Assembly (NCBI GenBank): GCA_947247005.1
Contig: OX365946.1
Coordinates: 46,340,734-46,404,733, forward strand
From: Spisula solida
Taxonomy: Eukaryota > Mollusca > Bivalvia > Venerida > Mactridae
DNA length: 64,000 nt
Direction: 5' to 3'
Every line of letters begins with the position of its first letter. The stretch's first letter is position 1. The notes under the pieces were generated by a model. The model was given only the letters and a program-made list of their open reading frames with translations, did no database searches and was not told the origin of the DNA. The position numbers and the translations under genes were made by a program. This document shows, piece by piece, positions 22,530 to 36,900 of this stretch.

Positions 22530-23110
22530 CTAACCTTGCCAATTCACTTCAGTGTCGGTTTCACTCTGTTTGTTGGCAATGCTGCCCTCTTCCAGGGCTA
22601 CACCATTCAGCGTGATGGGCGATGTGTTAGTGAAGTTGACCTTTAGGAGTCTACTCTTCCTAAAATATGCACATTGAGGCCAATGCAGGTTGAAATTTCT
22701 ACAACAGTGTTGGTCTTTTTCTGCAACTGCTGATGGGTATTGCAGAGTAGGGCTAATTGGTTTGCAAAGTCGAGGTCGTCCAGTTGTGACCATAGTGTCC
22801 AGTGGATTCCATTTTGCTTTCCTGTTGTGGATGTTTACATGACACAGTCAATGGCTAGCAGGAACAGAAACGGTGACAACATGCATCATTGTCTCACTCC
22901 TGTCTGTACCTCTAATGCTTCTGTGAGAACCACCCTGCATGTAAATCCTTCATATGAGTTTCTGATAACTCCGCCATTGCCTGTCCCAAGCCTGTGTGTG
23001 AGTCTGTAAGAACCACTCTGCATGTAAATCCTTTATATGAGTTTCTGATAACTCCGCCATGGCCGGTCCCAAGCCCGGTTGAGAAAGGAGGAGGGTTGAG
23101 CGAAGGGTTA
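22530..23110 (-). pseudogene. Dead non-LTR retrotransposon fragment (reverse transcriptase)
   Basis: The minus strand translates to a recognisable reverse-transcriptase core with in-frame stops: TGVRQ*CMLSPFLFLLAID, then QNGIHWTLWSQLDDLDFANQ and later ITLNGVALEE. The TGVRQGC and CMLSPFLF motifs and the LDFADD position are typical of LINE reverse transcriptases. Here the catalytic FADD reads FANQ, two stops interrupt the core and the frame shifts later, so it cannot be active. An 84-bp segment (about 22926-23009) is also duplicated just upstream. The clade cannot be fixed from this fragment. Confidence 0.85.
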
Positions 23111-23699
23111 GCAACCCTTCCTCGTAAAAATATCGTACTGCTACAGATATGGTCATAACGTACAATGGATTTTAGTGACGTTTGGTCAGAGTGTATGTTT
23201 TAATGAATTGTATACGGATCATCTAGGGTCAAAAACTTGGTCACGATGTCAAATGTTAGGAAAATGTATGCGATAGAGGCTTTCTTTTGGTGTGAAGAAA
23301 ATCCCATGGTCTAAATGATATTACCTGGTTGCTCTATACGCTATATGCAGCCACCCCCTGAGGTATATTCGGAACATCTCGCGTTACCAATCAATTAATT
23401 CTGTAATCCTGGAAAACAGGTTTTATCCTATTACATTGTATGTCGATATGGCAAATAACTAAACAATAATTCAATGTTAATTATTCCAGTCTTTTCTCAT
23501 ATAGTGCGCCAGAGATAACTCTAGCCTTTGTTTACAAATAAAAATGTAAATTAAATGCATTTCCAATGTCCATTTTTGTTCAATCTTGTGCATATTATCT
23601 TTTAATGAAATACTCTTTAAATCTACACTGATAACAAGCCGTCAATTGACCGTGCATTGTGTATATTATGACTATTTGTTTAATGATAAGTCTAGAGTT

Positions 23700-24345
23700 A
23701 TCCCCAGTGAACTACAGGTGTCATTAAACCTGGGTATTGCACATGACACACCACCTTGATGTGGTGAACATTCGTACCAAGCAATTTTAAACTACAGTAA
23801 GAAATGACAAGTTTCAGAGCAGACACGACTTGCATGACTATATAACCTTTGACCTCTAAGTGTGACATTGACCTTAAAGCTAGGGACCTGGGTCTTGTGT
23901 ACGACTCACAGACTTGATGTTGTGAACATGTGTAACAAGCAATTTTAAAATCCAGTAAGAAACGACAAAGTTAAAGAGTGGACATGACTTGCATGACTAT
24001 ATAACTTTTGCCCTCTTAGTATGACCTTGACCTTAGAGCAAGGGAGCTGGGTCTTGTGCATGAGGCACCGTCTTGACGTGGTGAACATTTGTACCAAGCA
24101 AGTTTAAACTCCAGTAAGAAACCGACAAAGTTACAGAGGACACATCTTGCATGACTATATAACCTTTGACCTCTAAGTGTGACCTTGACCTTTCATCTAG
24201 GGACCTGGGTCTTGCACATGACATACCGTCTTGATGTGGTGATAATTTGTACCAAGCGATTTTAAAATCCAGTAAAAAACGACAAAGTTACAGAATGGAA
24301 ACAATTTTGCTAACAGACCAAAAGACCAACCAACCAACCGACCAA
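23700..24345. repeat. About 159-bp 'gaccttgaccttt' tandem repeat, 4 copies
   Basis: Blocks 'gacctctaagtgtgaccttg', 'gggtcttg..catgac.cac' and 'ccagtaagaaacgacaaag' repeat about every 159 bp. It ends in 'gaccaaccaaccaacc'-like sequence. One isolated copy lies at 5815-5985. Confidence 0.85.
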
Positions 24346-24972
24346 CCAACACGGTGGCTCCAGTTTACCCTCTTGTTTGCGGGGTATAATTAAATGTAAT
24401 TATTGAAATTGAATTGATCAACTATGTTTCCATAATATTTTGATCTTCCTATCCTTTTCTAAGGGATCTTGAAACATTATATTAAGAACCATCTTTTCTT
24501 TCATCCAAAAAAATCCATGGTCTATATGATATTACTGATTCTTGACCCATGTCAAGTTTTTACCAATGTCTAGTACTCCTGTTTTTATAAGATATAGGTC
24601 TATTGTTTTATCATGACAGAATGTTTCAATAAGACAGTCTGCATTTGGTTATGAAACTTGTAGCATAAAGGTTGATGTATTCTGCATTTAGTATTCCTTT
24701 CTACCTATCGTACCCTCCTATATATGCACACTGTGATTTTAAAGGAAATAGAACACTTGAATAATGTTCAAAGAATATTTAAATTAAATATTTTCCTGTT
24801 AAAGTCTATTTTCAGACATATGTCTGTTCAACTGACTATTTATCTTACCCCTGGTCATTGCAAGTAGGCTAACATGAAGCATGTTACATTTTCTTTTGGC
24901 CCTCTCATTTACCCATTCATGATACACTGGGTGAAGTGGAGCAATGCTCTTTGCTCAGAGAAATTGACAAGT
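24346..24972. other. Left flank of the 2.93-kb array, nothing recognised
   Basis: AT-rich sequence with no gene motifs. Similarity to the array unit begins at about 24973. Confidence 0.55.
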
Positions 24973-27900
24973 GACAGGTATTAAACTTGGAACCTCCCAG
25001 AGTATGCACCCTGCCTCTAGGCTATGGCTTCCCACATATTTGGTGATTCTGCTTAATATCACTCAGTTGACAATGTATTATCTTAAAATCCCGATGCTGG
25101 TCATAGCGTTTATTTGCCAGTCAGCATTCTGCTGAAATATGGCAGGCATATATATGTACGTGTGCCTCCACCCAGTTTTGAACCTGGGTTGCCAGATTAG
25201 ACGGCAAGCGTGCTAACCATTGAGCTGTGGAGACACACTATTGCTTCCGAACTCAGAAAACATAAAAAACATATATACAAGGCACAATGCCCAACAGAAC
25301 CAACCGAGCATATCAGAAAAAACATAAAAAACATACTAGGCACAATACTCAACTAAACAAGTAAGCGATCCACCCAAGTTCTAGTTGTCGAAAAGTAGAA
25401 TTAATTAGTTTCAGCAATCAAAATGTAGAATGAATTAGTTTCAGCAATCAAACAGCTGAACGACCCAGTTCCAAAAGTTCCACCAGTAAAACTTTGCAAT
25501 CTACCCAATTAAATTAAAAAACATACAAGGCACAATGCCCAAGTAAGCGATCTGCCCAAGTCCTAGTTGTCGCCTAAGTCCTAGTTGTCGATAAGTAGAA
25601 TGAATTAGTTTCAGCAATCGAAATGTAGAATGAATTAGTTTCAGCAATCAAACAGCTGAATGACCAAGTCCCAACAAACAGTTCCACCAGTAAAACTTTG
25701 CAATCTATCCAATTAAATTAATTATAATTGAATCAATCTTCTCCACTATCCTATAATAAATATGTTCTTGTCTTTCCTAATAGGGGTATTTAATATTGTT
25801 CATTACAACTATCTCTATTGGTATGAAGGATATCCCATGATCTATAACTGTTGTATATGTATTCTTCACTTATCTCCCTTATCATTGATATGTGTGTTAA
25901 ATGTTATGTAATTGGACCATTTAAGTATACATGAGTACAGAAATTCCAATTCTATTTTGGCATGTTATAATCTGTAAGTATGTTCTTGGTTTCAAACTGA
26001 TTTTTACATTTTTAAATGTAGTTACTTTATAATTATCTTAACAATTTGAAAGTAGGTTGAAGTTAGGTGCACTACTATGCTAGTGTTAAGTGTCATTTAA
26101 GGGTATTCTGGACATGAATCATATGGCAACATTTTGACCTGACCCTGTTTCAAATTTCATGTTAAGTTATTTTAAGGGAAAATGCATTGGACATGTGATT
26201 GAGGTTTAAGAACTATTGCTTGAAATTGTTATTTTTTAATAAATACCTCACCACTTAGGATATAAATAATGTAAGGTAGCTTTATGGAATTTCCAGACCT
26301 TATTTTTACTGGGAGTTTCATGATAGGGTTTATTTAACAATTCAATTATTGGTGGTATGTTTAGAGGAACATTCTGGACACTTAATGTTCAAATTTCATA
26401 TTAATGTTTAGGGTGAGAAACTTTTTAAACATATTTTTGTTATAAAAATGCTTTTAAATTACTTCAAATACTTTTTATCAACATATCACCTTCTTGCATA
26501 AGGGGCGTTATGATCTGAAGCTCAGCTGTCAACCTTTCTATCTTCAGTTTTAATACTGTATTTTGGCTTTTGAGCCTTGGTTATTAAAACAATTTTAGTC
26601 TATGGACTTTTGGTCAATTTTGATGACGATACAGTAGTAATAGTTTTATTTGCATAGTTTGTAATATAAGGTGATGAGTTAATGTATTTTTCCATCCATG
26701 AAATGGTTAATCATGATGGAATTTATATCTAGCTATGCAAAACAGGTCTTGGCCATTAGTTAGTGTAAAACAGTATCATTGTCCGTATGTGATACATCAT
26801 TTTATATTTTCCTATTATCTGTCAATCATGACACAGTGTAAATTGTGGTTATAACCAAATTGTAGGTATCTGTTACTGAGTTTATGGTTATATACAAGGA
26901 ATGACACCATAAGAGCTTGTGAGGATCGTAATTTAACCTTCCAACTATTTCATTTAAATAAGGTCATGTTCAATGCAAAAATGCTTTTATTATTGTATTG
27001 TATTTATCTGCCTACTATACTATAGACTACTTGACTGTTTTAATGAGAAAATTAAACAGCATTGGTTGTTTAGTTCCTCAACATTCATACAACAATGGTT
27101 GTGTTTTGTTCCTCAACATTCATCCTATATATTACCGGTATGTCAAATATAGTAGTAAAAGATGTATAATAATGGTTACCAAAGTCATGAACAGTATTTG
27201 TCACCTAAGTCACAACCATAATGGTAACCAAAGTCACAAACCATAATGGTAACCAAAGTCACAAACCATAATGGTCACCAAAGTCACAAACCAAAATGGT
27301 CACCAAAGTCACAAACCATATTGGTCACCCAAGTCACTAACGTAGTTTTTCTCCTATGTATGATTACTCATACTAACTAATGCATTTGGCTTGTAATGGT
27401 AGTCCACCAATATTCATGTATATATGTGGACCACCAATTCCTGGAATGTGGTGCTCACAGGTCTTGAAAGTATGTGCTGATAGTCTACATCAGACATGTG
27501 GATATAACTTTTTCTAGTTTGGTTTTTGTTGTACCGGTAAACCTTTTTACAATGTATAAGACATGACTGTATTTAGGTAGATAATATATTTTTTCAATAG
27601 TACACCTCAATACTATTAAACTGTATATTTTTAAACATCAAATTTGTCACTTCAACTTCCTCGTTTTCTCTTACTTGTTTTAAATTATTTTAGGTTCTTG
27701 GTCATAAAGTTTAGTAAATGTAGAGGATTACTAATGAGGTGGACTTGAGGGTCATGTGATCATTGCTCCATTATACAAGGTTAGGCAGAGAACTTGTAAA
27801 TCTCATGCCTCTTTTAGGATTTGTTTTCATTTTCATTCTTCGTTGGAATCATGAACATACTTCTAAATTAATTTGCCTATGCATTTTTATCCAATTTTGC

Positions 27901-28089
27901 TCCAATTGTCTTACTTACAAAACGACTGTTCAAACATATAACTTGGGGAGCACACTTAATAAGTATTTACTTAAATGGTTCCGATTTAGTCATTGATCAC
28001 TGACTTAATCATTGATCACTCACTTAATCAACATAGTAGGGTGACCATCACCTAATGCCTTTGGACCTGGTTATCCCTGTTGAAACATA
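24973..28089 (+). repeat. Array unit 1 (long, edge form, 3117 bp)
   Basis: Its start is the most diverged of the left ends. It keeps about 190 bp missing from all others: the repetitive module is present twice (25253-25515 and 25516-25735), while the others look deleted between the direct repeats AAAAAACATAC at 25326 and 25516. VNTR 27174-27340. Confidence 0.9.
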
Positions 28090-28353
28090 GACAGGTATCA
28101 AACTTGGAACCTCACTGAGTAAGCAGCCTGCCTCTAGGCTACGGCTTCCCAAATATTTGGCGATTCTGCTTAATATCACTCAGTTGACAATGTATTATCT
28201 TAAAATGCCAATGTTGAGCATTGCCTTTATTTGCCAGTCAGCTTTCTGCTGAAATATGGCAGGCATATATATGTATGTGTGCCTCCACCCAGTTTTGAAC
28301 CTGGGTTGCCAGATTAGACAGCAAGTGCGCTAACCATTGAGCTGTGGAGACAC
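28090..28353 (-). mobile_element. Two tRNA-derived SINE heads (representative copy, in every array unit)
   Basis: Read on the minus strand, one head has A box CAGCTCAATGG and B box GGTTCAAAACT followed by the 'gccatatttcagcagaaagc' body (28205-28353). A second head (28090-28150) has TAGCCTAGAGG and AGTTTGATACC. Both patterns repeat at the same place in all units, so the array holds about 22 pol III promoter-like heads. Confidence 0.75.
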
Positions 28354-31018
28354 ACTATTGCTTCCGAACACAGAAAACATAAAAAACATATATACAAGGC
28401 ACAATGACCAACATAACCAACCGAGCATATCAGAAAAAAACATAAAAAACATACAAGGCACAATGCCCAAGTAAGCGGTCCGCCCAAGTCCTAGTTGTCG
28501 CCTAAGTCCTAGTTGTCGATAAGTAGAATGAATTAGTTTCAGCAATCGAAATGTAGAATGAATTAGTTTCAGCAATCAAACAGCTGAATGACCAAGTCCC
28601 AACAAACAGTTCCACCAGTAAAACTTTGCAATCTATCCAATTAAATTAATTATAATTAATTCAATCTTCTCCACTATCCTATAATAAATATGTTCTTGTC
28701 TTTCCTAATAGGGGTATTTAATATTGTTCATTACAACTATCTCTATTGGTGTGAAGGATATCCCATGATCTATTACTGATGTATATGTATTCTTCACTTA
28801 TCTCCCTTATCATTGATATGTGTGTTAAATGTTATGTAATTGGACCATTTAAGTATACGTGAATACAGAAATTCCAATTCTATTTTGGCATGTTATAATC
28901 TGTAAGTATGTTCTTGGTTTCAAACTGCTTTTTACATTTTTAAATGTAGTTACTTTATAATTATCTTAACAATTTGAAAGTAGGTTGAAGTTAGGTGCAC
29001 TACTATGCTAGTGTTAAGTGTCATTTAAGGGTATTCTGGACATGAATCATATGGCAACATTTTGACCTGACCCTGTTTCAAATTTCATGTTAAGTTAATT
29101 TAAGGGAAAATGCATTGGACATGTGATTGAGGTTTAAGAACTATTGCTTGAAATTGTTATTTTTTGATAAATACCTCACCACTTAGGATATAAATAATGT
29201 AAGATAGGTTTATGGAATTTTCAGACCTTATTTTTACTGGAAGTTTTATGATAGGGTTTATTTAACAATTCAATTATTGGTGGTATGTTTAGAGGAACAT
29301 TCTGGACACTTAATGTTCAAATTTCATATTAATGTTTAGGGTGAGAAACTTTTTAAACATATTTTTGTTATAAAAATGCTTTAAAATTACTTCAAATACT
29401 TTTTATCAACATATCACCTTCTTGCATAAGGGGCGTTATGATCTGAAGCTCAGCTGTCAACCTTTCTATCTTCAGTTTTAATACTGTATTTTGGCTTTTG
29501 AGCCTTGGTTATTAAAATAATTTTAGTCTATGGACTTTTGGTCAATTTTGATGAGGATACAGTAGTAATAGTTTCATTTGCATAGTTTGTAATATAAGGT
29601 GATGAGTTAATGTATTTTTCAATCCATGAAATGGTTAATCATGGTGGAATTTATATCTAGCTATGCAAAACAGGTCTTGGCCATTAGTTAGTGTAAAACA
29701 GTATCATTGTCCGTATGTGATACATCATTTTAAATTTTCCTATTATCTGTCAATCATGACACAGTGTAAATTGTGGTTATAACCAAATTGTAGGTATCTG
29801 TTACTGAGTTTATGGTTATATACAAGGAATGACACCATAAGAGCTTGTGAGGATCGTAATTTAACCTTCCAACTATTTCATTTAAATAAGGTCATGTTCA
29901 ATGCAAAAATGCTTTTATTATTGTATTGTATTTATCTGCCTACTATACTATAGACTACTCGACTGTTTTAATGAGAAAATTAAACAGCATTGGTTGTTTA
30001 GTTCCTCAACATTCATACAACAATGGTTGTGTTTTGTTCCTCAACATTCATCCTATATATTACCGGTATGTCAAATATAGTAGTAAAAGATGTATAATAA
30101 TGGTTACCAAAGTCATAAACAGTATTTGTCACCTAAGTCACAAACCATAATGGTCACCAAAGTCACAAACCATAATGGTAACCAAAGTCACAAACCATAA
30201 TGGTCACCAAAGTCACAAACCAAAATGGTCACCCAAGTCACAAACCATATTGGTCACCAAAGTCACTAACGTAGTTTTTCTCCTATGTATGATTACTCAT
30301 ACTAACTAATGCATTTTGCTTGTAATGGTAGTCCACCAATATTCATGTATATATGTGGACCACCAATTCCTGGAATGTGGTGCTCACAGGTCTTGAAAGT
30401 ATGTGCTGATAGTCTACATTAGACATGTGGATATAACTTTTTCTAGTTTGGTTTTTGTTGTACCGGTAAACCTTTTTACAATGTATAAGACATGACTGTA
30501 TTTAGGTAGATAATATATTTTTTCAATAGTACACCTCAATACTATTAAACTGTATATTTTTAAACATCAAATTTGTCACTTCAACTTCCTTGTTTTCTCT
30601 TACTTGTTTTAAATTATTTTAGGTTCTGGGTCATAAGGTTTAGTAAATGTAGAGGATTACTAATGAGGTGGACTTGAGGGTCATGTGATCTTTGCTCCAT
30701 TATACAAGGTTAGGCAGAGAACTTGTAAATCTCATGCCTCTTTTAGGATTTGTTTTCATTTTCATTCTTCGTTGGAATCATGAACATACTTCTAAATTAA
30801 TTTGCCTATGCATTTTTATCCAATTTTGCTCCAATTGTCTTACTTACAAAACGACTGTTCAAACATATAACTTGGGGAGCACACTTAATAAGTATTTACT
30901 TAAATGGTTCCGATTTAGTCATTGATCACTCACTTAATCATTGATCACTCACTTAATCAACATAGTAGGGCGACCATCACCTAATGCCTTTGGACCTGGT
31001 TATCCCTGCTGAAACATA
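28090..31018 (+). repeat. Array unit 2 (2929 bp)
   Basis: Standard unit with SINE body at about 28205-28353 (minus) and VNTR at 30100-30269 with 6 'aagtcac' steps. Confidence 0.93.
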
Positions 31019-33944
31019 GACAGGTATCAAACTTGGAACCTCACAGAGTAAGCAGCCTGCCTCTAGGCTACGGCTTCCCAAATATTTGGCGATTCTGCTT
31101 AATATCACTCAGTTGACAATGTATTATCTTAAAATGCCAATGTTGAGCATTGCCTTTATTTGCCAGTCAGCTTTCTGCTGAAATATGGCAGGCATATATA
31201 TGTATGTGTGCCTCCACCCAGTTTTGAACCTGGGTTGCCAGATTAGACGGCAAGTGCGCTAACCATTGAGCTGTGGAGACACACTATTGCTTCCGAACAC
31301 AGAAAACATAAAAACATATATACAAGGCACAATGACCAACATAACCAACCGAGCATATCAGAAAAAAACATAAAAAACATACAAGGCACAATGCCCAAGT
31401 AAGCGATCCGCCCAAGTCCTAGTTGTCGCCTAAGTCCTAGTTGTCGATAAGTAGAATGAATTAGTTTCAGCAATCGAAATGTAGAATGAATTAGTTTCAG
31501 CAATCAAACAGCTGAATAACCAAGTCCCAACAAACAGTTCCACCAGTAAAACTTTGCAATCTATCCAATTAAATTAATTATAATTAATTCAATCTTCTCC
31601 ACTATCCTATAATAAATATGTTCTTGTCTTTCCTAATAGGGGTATTTAATATTGTTCATTACAACTATCTCTATTGGTATGAAGGATATCCCATGATCTA
31701 TAACTGTTGTATATGTATTCTTCACTTATCTCCCTTATCATTGATATGTGTGTTAAATGTTATGTAATTGGACCATTTAAGTATATGTGAATACAGAAAT
31801 TCCAATTCTATTTTGGCATGTTATAATCTGTAAGTATGTTCTTGGTTTCAAACTGCTTTTTACATTTTAAATGTAGTTACTTTATAATTATCTTAACAAT
31901 TTGAAAGTAGGTTGAAGTTAGGTGCACTATTATGCTAGTGTTATTAGTGACATTTAAGGGTATTCTGGACATGAATCATATGGCAACATTTTGACCTGAC
32001 CCTGTTTCAAATTTCATGTTAAGTTAATTTAAGGGAAAATGCATTGGACATGTGATTGAGGTTTAAGAACTATTGCTTGAAATTGTTATTTTTTGATAAA
32101 TACCTCACCACTTAGGATATAAATAATGTAAGATAGGTTTATGGAATTTTCAGACCTTATTTTTACTGGAAGTTTTATGATAGGGTTTATTTAACAATTC
32201 AATTATTGGTGGTATGTTTAGAGGAACATTCTGGACACTTAATGTTCAAATTTCATATTAATGTTTAGGGTGAGAAACTTTTTAAACATATTTTTGTTAT
32301 AAAAATGCTTTAAAATTACTTCAAATACTTTTTATCAACATATCACCTTCTTGCATAAGGGGCGTTATGATCTGAAGCTCAGCTGTCAACCTTTCTATCT
32401 TCAATTTTAATACTGTATTTTGGCTTTTGAGCCTTGGTTATTAAAACAATTTTAGTCTATGGACTTTTGGTCAATTTTGATGAGGATACAGTAGTTATAG
32501 TTTTATTTGCATAGTTTGTAATATAAGGTGATGAGTTAATGTATTTGTCCATCCATGAAATGGTTAATCATGGTGGAATTTATATCTAGCTATGCAAAAC
32601 AGGTCTTGGCCATTAGTTAGTGTAAAACTGTATCATTGTCCGTATATGATACATCATTTTATATTTTCCTATCATCTGTCAATCATGACACTGAGTGTAA
32701 ATTGTGGTTATAACCAAATTGTAGGTATCTGTTTCTGAGTTTATGGTTATATACAAGGAATGACACCATAAGAGCTTGTGAGGATCGTAATTTAATCTTC
32801 CAACTATTTCATTTAAATAAGGTCATGTTCAATGCAAAAATGCTTTTATTATTGTATTGTATTTATCTGCCTACTATACTATAGACTACTTGACTGTTTT
32901 AATGAGAAAATTAAACAGCATTGGTTGTTTAGTTCCTCAACATTCATACAACAATGGTTGTGTTTTGTTCCTCAACATTCATCCTATATATTACCGGTAT
33001 GTCAAATATAGTAGTAAAAGATGTATAATAATGGTTACCAAAGTCATAAACAGTATTTGTCACCTAAGTCACAACCATAATGGTAACCAAAGTCACAAAC
33101 CATAATGGTAACCAAAGTCACAAACCATAACGGTCACCAAAGTCACAAACCAAAATGGTCACCCAAGTCACAAACAATATTGGTCACCAAAGTCACTAAC
33201 GTAGTTTTTCTCCTATGTATGATTACTCATACTAACTAATGCATTTTGCTTGTAATGGTAGTCCACCAATATTCATGTATATATGTGGACCACCAATTCC
33301 TGGAATGTGGTGCTCACAGGTCTTGAAAGTATGTGCTGATAGTCTACATCAGACATGTGGATATAACTTTTTCTAGTTTGGTTTTTGTTGTACCGGTAAA
33401 CCTTTTTACAATGTATAAGACATGACTGTATTTAGGTAGATAATATATTTTTTCAATAGTACACCTCAATACTATTAAACTGTATATTTTTAAACATCAA
33501 ATTTGTCACTTCAACTTCCTTGTTTTCTCTTGTTTTAAATTATTTTAGGTTCTGGGTCATAAGGTTTAGTAAATGTAGAGGATTACTAATGAGGTGGACT
33601 TGAGGGTCATGTGATCATTGCTCCATTATACAAGGTTAGGCAGAGAACTTGTAAATCTCATGCCTCTTTTAGGATTTGTTTTCATTTTCATTCTTCATTG
33701 GAATCATGAACATACTTCTAAATTAATTTGCCTATGCATTTTTATCCAATTTTGCTCCAATTGTCTTACTTACAAAACGACTGTTCAAACATATAACTTG
33801 GGGAGCACACTTAATAAGTATTTACTTAAATGGTTCCGATTTAGTCATTGATCACTCACTTAATCATTGATCACTCACTTAATCAACATCGTAGGGCGAC
33901 CATCACCTAATGCCTTTGGACCTGGTTATCCCTGTTGAAACATA
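31019..33944 (+). repeat. Array unit 3 (2926 bp)
   Basis: Carries private variants shared with unit 6: a one-A deletion near 31310, 'tcaattttaat' near 32402, 'gtagttatag' near 32493, 'gacactgagtg' near 32688 and 'ctgtttctgag' near 32729. VNTR 33031-33199. Confidence 0.93.
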
Positions 33945-36900
33945 GACAGGTATCAAACTTGGAACCTCACTGAGTAAGCAGCCTGCCTCTAGGCTACGGC
34001 TTCCCAAATATTTGGCGATTCTGCTTAATATCACTCAGTTGACAATGTATTATCTTAAAATGCCAATGTTGAGCATTGCCTTCATTTGCCAGTCAGCTTT
34101 CTGCTGAAATATGGCAGGCATATATATGTATGTGTGCCTCCACCCAGTTTTGAACCTGGGTTGCCAGATAAGACGGCAAGTGCTATAAGCATTGAGCTGT
34201 GGAGACACACTATTGCTTCCGAACACAGAAAACATAAAAAACATATATACAAGGCACAATGACCAACATAACCAACCGAGCATATCAGAAAAAAAACATA
34301 AAAAACATACAAGGCACAATGCCCAAGTAAGCGATCCGCCCAAGTCCTAGTTGTCGCCTAAGTCCTAGTTGTCGATAAGTGGAATGAATTAGTTTCAGCA
34401 ATCGAAATGTAGAATGAATTACAGTCAACTCTCGTTATCTCGAATTTCACGGGACCGTGGAAATTACTTCGACATAACGAAAATTCGAGATAGAATTTTC
34501 GGCATCGAAGTTGCAAGTTTTCCAGTTTCTGTCATTTTACGCCGCCATATTGTTACGGTCGTAAGAACGACATATTCGTGAGAATTGCTTGTTGTGATAT
34601 TTATGTACATGTATTCCTCCTCGAGAAAATTCATTTTATTTTAATTATTATTTTTACAAACAATTGTTCGAGATGACATGTTTATTGATGTTAGTACGTA
34701 ACCCGAAGCTTTATGACATGTTTGCGCAAATTGTTGCAAACAAATATTTGTTCAACAATGGAAGGCGCGAAAATTACAGGTAAATCGAAGATTTTATACT
34801 GGCGAAGTGTGAAAATCATTCGACGCTAGTCGAATACGATCAGACTTCGACCCGACTTCGAGATGAACAATAGATTTAAAGTGCAAATTGGTTAATCGGG
34901 ACCAAAAAAATAATTCGACATAACGAAAAATTCGAGCCGTATTCGAGCCGAAACTTCGAGATGGGTCTCGAGAATTCATATAGACAAAGAAGGAGAAAAA
35001 TCGGGACTTGAAAAAAACTTCGACATAACGGAAAATTCGATATAAGCGAGTTCGAGATAACGAGAGTTGACTGTAGTTTCAGCAATCAAACAGCTGAATG
35101 ACCAAGTCCCAACAAACAGTTCCACCAGTAAAACTTTGCAATCTATCCAATTAAATCAATCTTCTCCACTATCCTATAATAAATATGTTCTTGTCTTTCC
35201 TAATAGGGGTATTTAATATTGTTCATTACAACTATCTCTATTGGTATGAAGGATATCCCATGATCTATAACTGTTGTATATGTATTCTTCACTTATCTCC
35301 CTTATCATTGATATGTGTGTTAAATGTTATGTAATTGGACCATTTAAGTATATGTGAATACAGAAATTCCAATTCTATTTTGGCATGTTATAATCTGTAA
35401 GTATGTTCTTGGTTTCAAACTACTTTTTACATTTTAAATGTAGTTACTTTATAATTATCTTAACAATTTGAAAGTAGGTTGAAGTTAGGTGCAGTACTAT
35501 GCTAGTGTTATTAGTGTCATTTAAGGGTATTCTGGACATGAATCATATGGCAACATTTTGACCTGACCCTGTTTCAAATTTCATGTTAAGTTAATTTAAG
35601 GGAAAATGCATTGGACATGTGATTGAGGTTTAAGAACTATTGCTTGAAATTGTTATTTTTTAATAAATACCTCACCACTTAGGATATAAATAATGTAAGA
35701 TAGGTTTATGGAATTTTCAGACCTTATTTTTACTGGAAGTTTCATGATAGGGTTTATTTACCAATTCAATTATTGGTGGTATGTTTAGAGGAACATTCTG
35801 GACTCTTAATGTTCAAATTTCATCTTAATGTTTAGGGTGAGAAACTTTTTAAACATATTTTTGTTATAAAAATGCTTTAAAATTACTTCAAATACTTTTT
35901 ATCAACATATCACCTTCTTGCATAAGGGGCGTTATGATCTGAAGCTCAGCTGTCAACCTTTCTATCTTCAGTTTTAATACTGTATTTTGGCTTTTGAGCC
36001 TTGGTTATTAAAACAATTTTAGTCTATGGACTTTTGGTCAATTTTGATGAGGATACAGTAGTAATAGTTTTATTTGCATAGTTTGTAATATAAGGTGATG
36101 AGTTAATGTATTTTTCCATCCATGAAATGGTTAATCATGGTGGAATTTATATCTAGCTATGCAAAACAGGTCTTGGCCATTAGTTAGTGTAAAACAGTAT
36201 CATTGTCCGTATGTGATACATCATTTTATATTTTCCTATTATCTGTCAATCATGACACAGTGTAAATTGTGGTTATAACCAAATTGTAGGTATCTGTTAC
36301 TGAGTTTATGGTTATATACAAGGAATGACACCATAAGAGCTTGTGAGGATCGTAATTTAACCTTCCAACTATTTCATTTAAATAAGGTCATGTTCAATGC
36401 AAAAATGCTTTTATTATTGTATTGTATTTATCTGCCTACTATACTATAGACTACTCGACTGTTTTAATGAGAAAATTAAACAGCATTGGTTGTTTAGTTC
36501 CTCAACATTCATACAACAATGGTTGTGTTTTGTTCCTCAACATTCATCCTATATATTACCGGTATGTCAAATATAGTAGTAAAAGATGTATAATAATGGT
36601 TACCAAAGTCATAAACAGTATTTGTCACCTAAGTCACAACCATAATGGTAACCAAAGTCACAAACCATAATGGTAACCAAAGTCACAAACCATAATGGTC
36701 ACCAAAGTCACAAACCAAAATGGTCACCCAAGTCACAAACCATAATGGTCACCAAAGTCACTAACGTAGTTTTTCTCCTATGTATGATTACTCATACTAA
36801 CAAATTTATGCATTTTGCTTGTAATGGTAGTCCACCAATATTCATGTATATATGTGGACCACCAATTCCTGGAATGTGGTGCTCACAGGTCTTGAAAGTA

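Noticed and set aside
26998..27246. 82-codon frame as a protein-coding gene family
   Set aside because: It starts at TTG, has no recognisable domain, runs into the VNTR, and its repetition follows from the array. Kept only as a finding to test.
28330..28575. Cys/Phe-rich minus-strand frame repeated in array units
   Set aside because: It is a reading of the SINE and the 'aaaaaacata' module, and a one-base change in units 3 and 6 alters its end.
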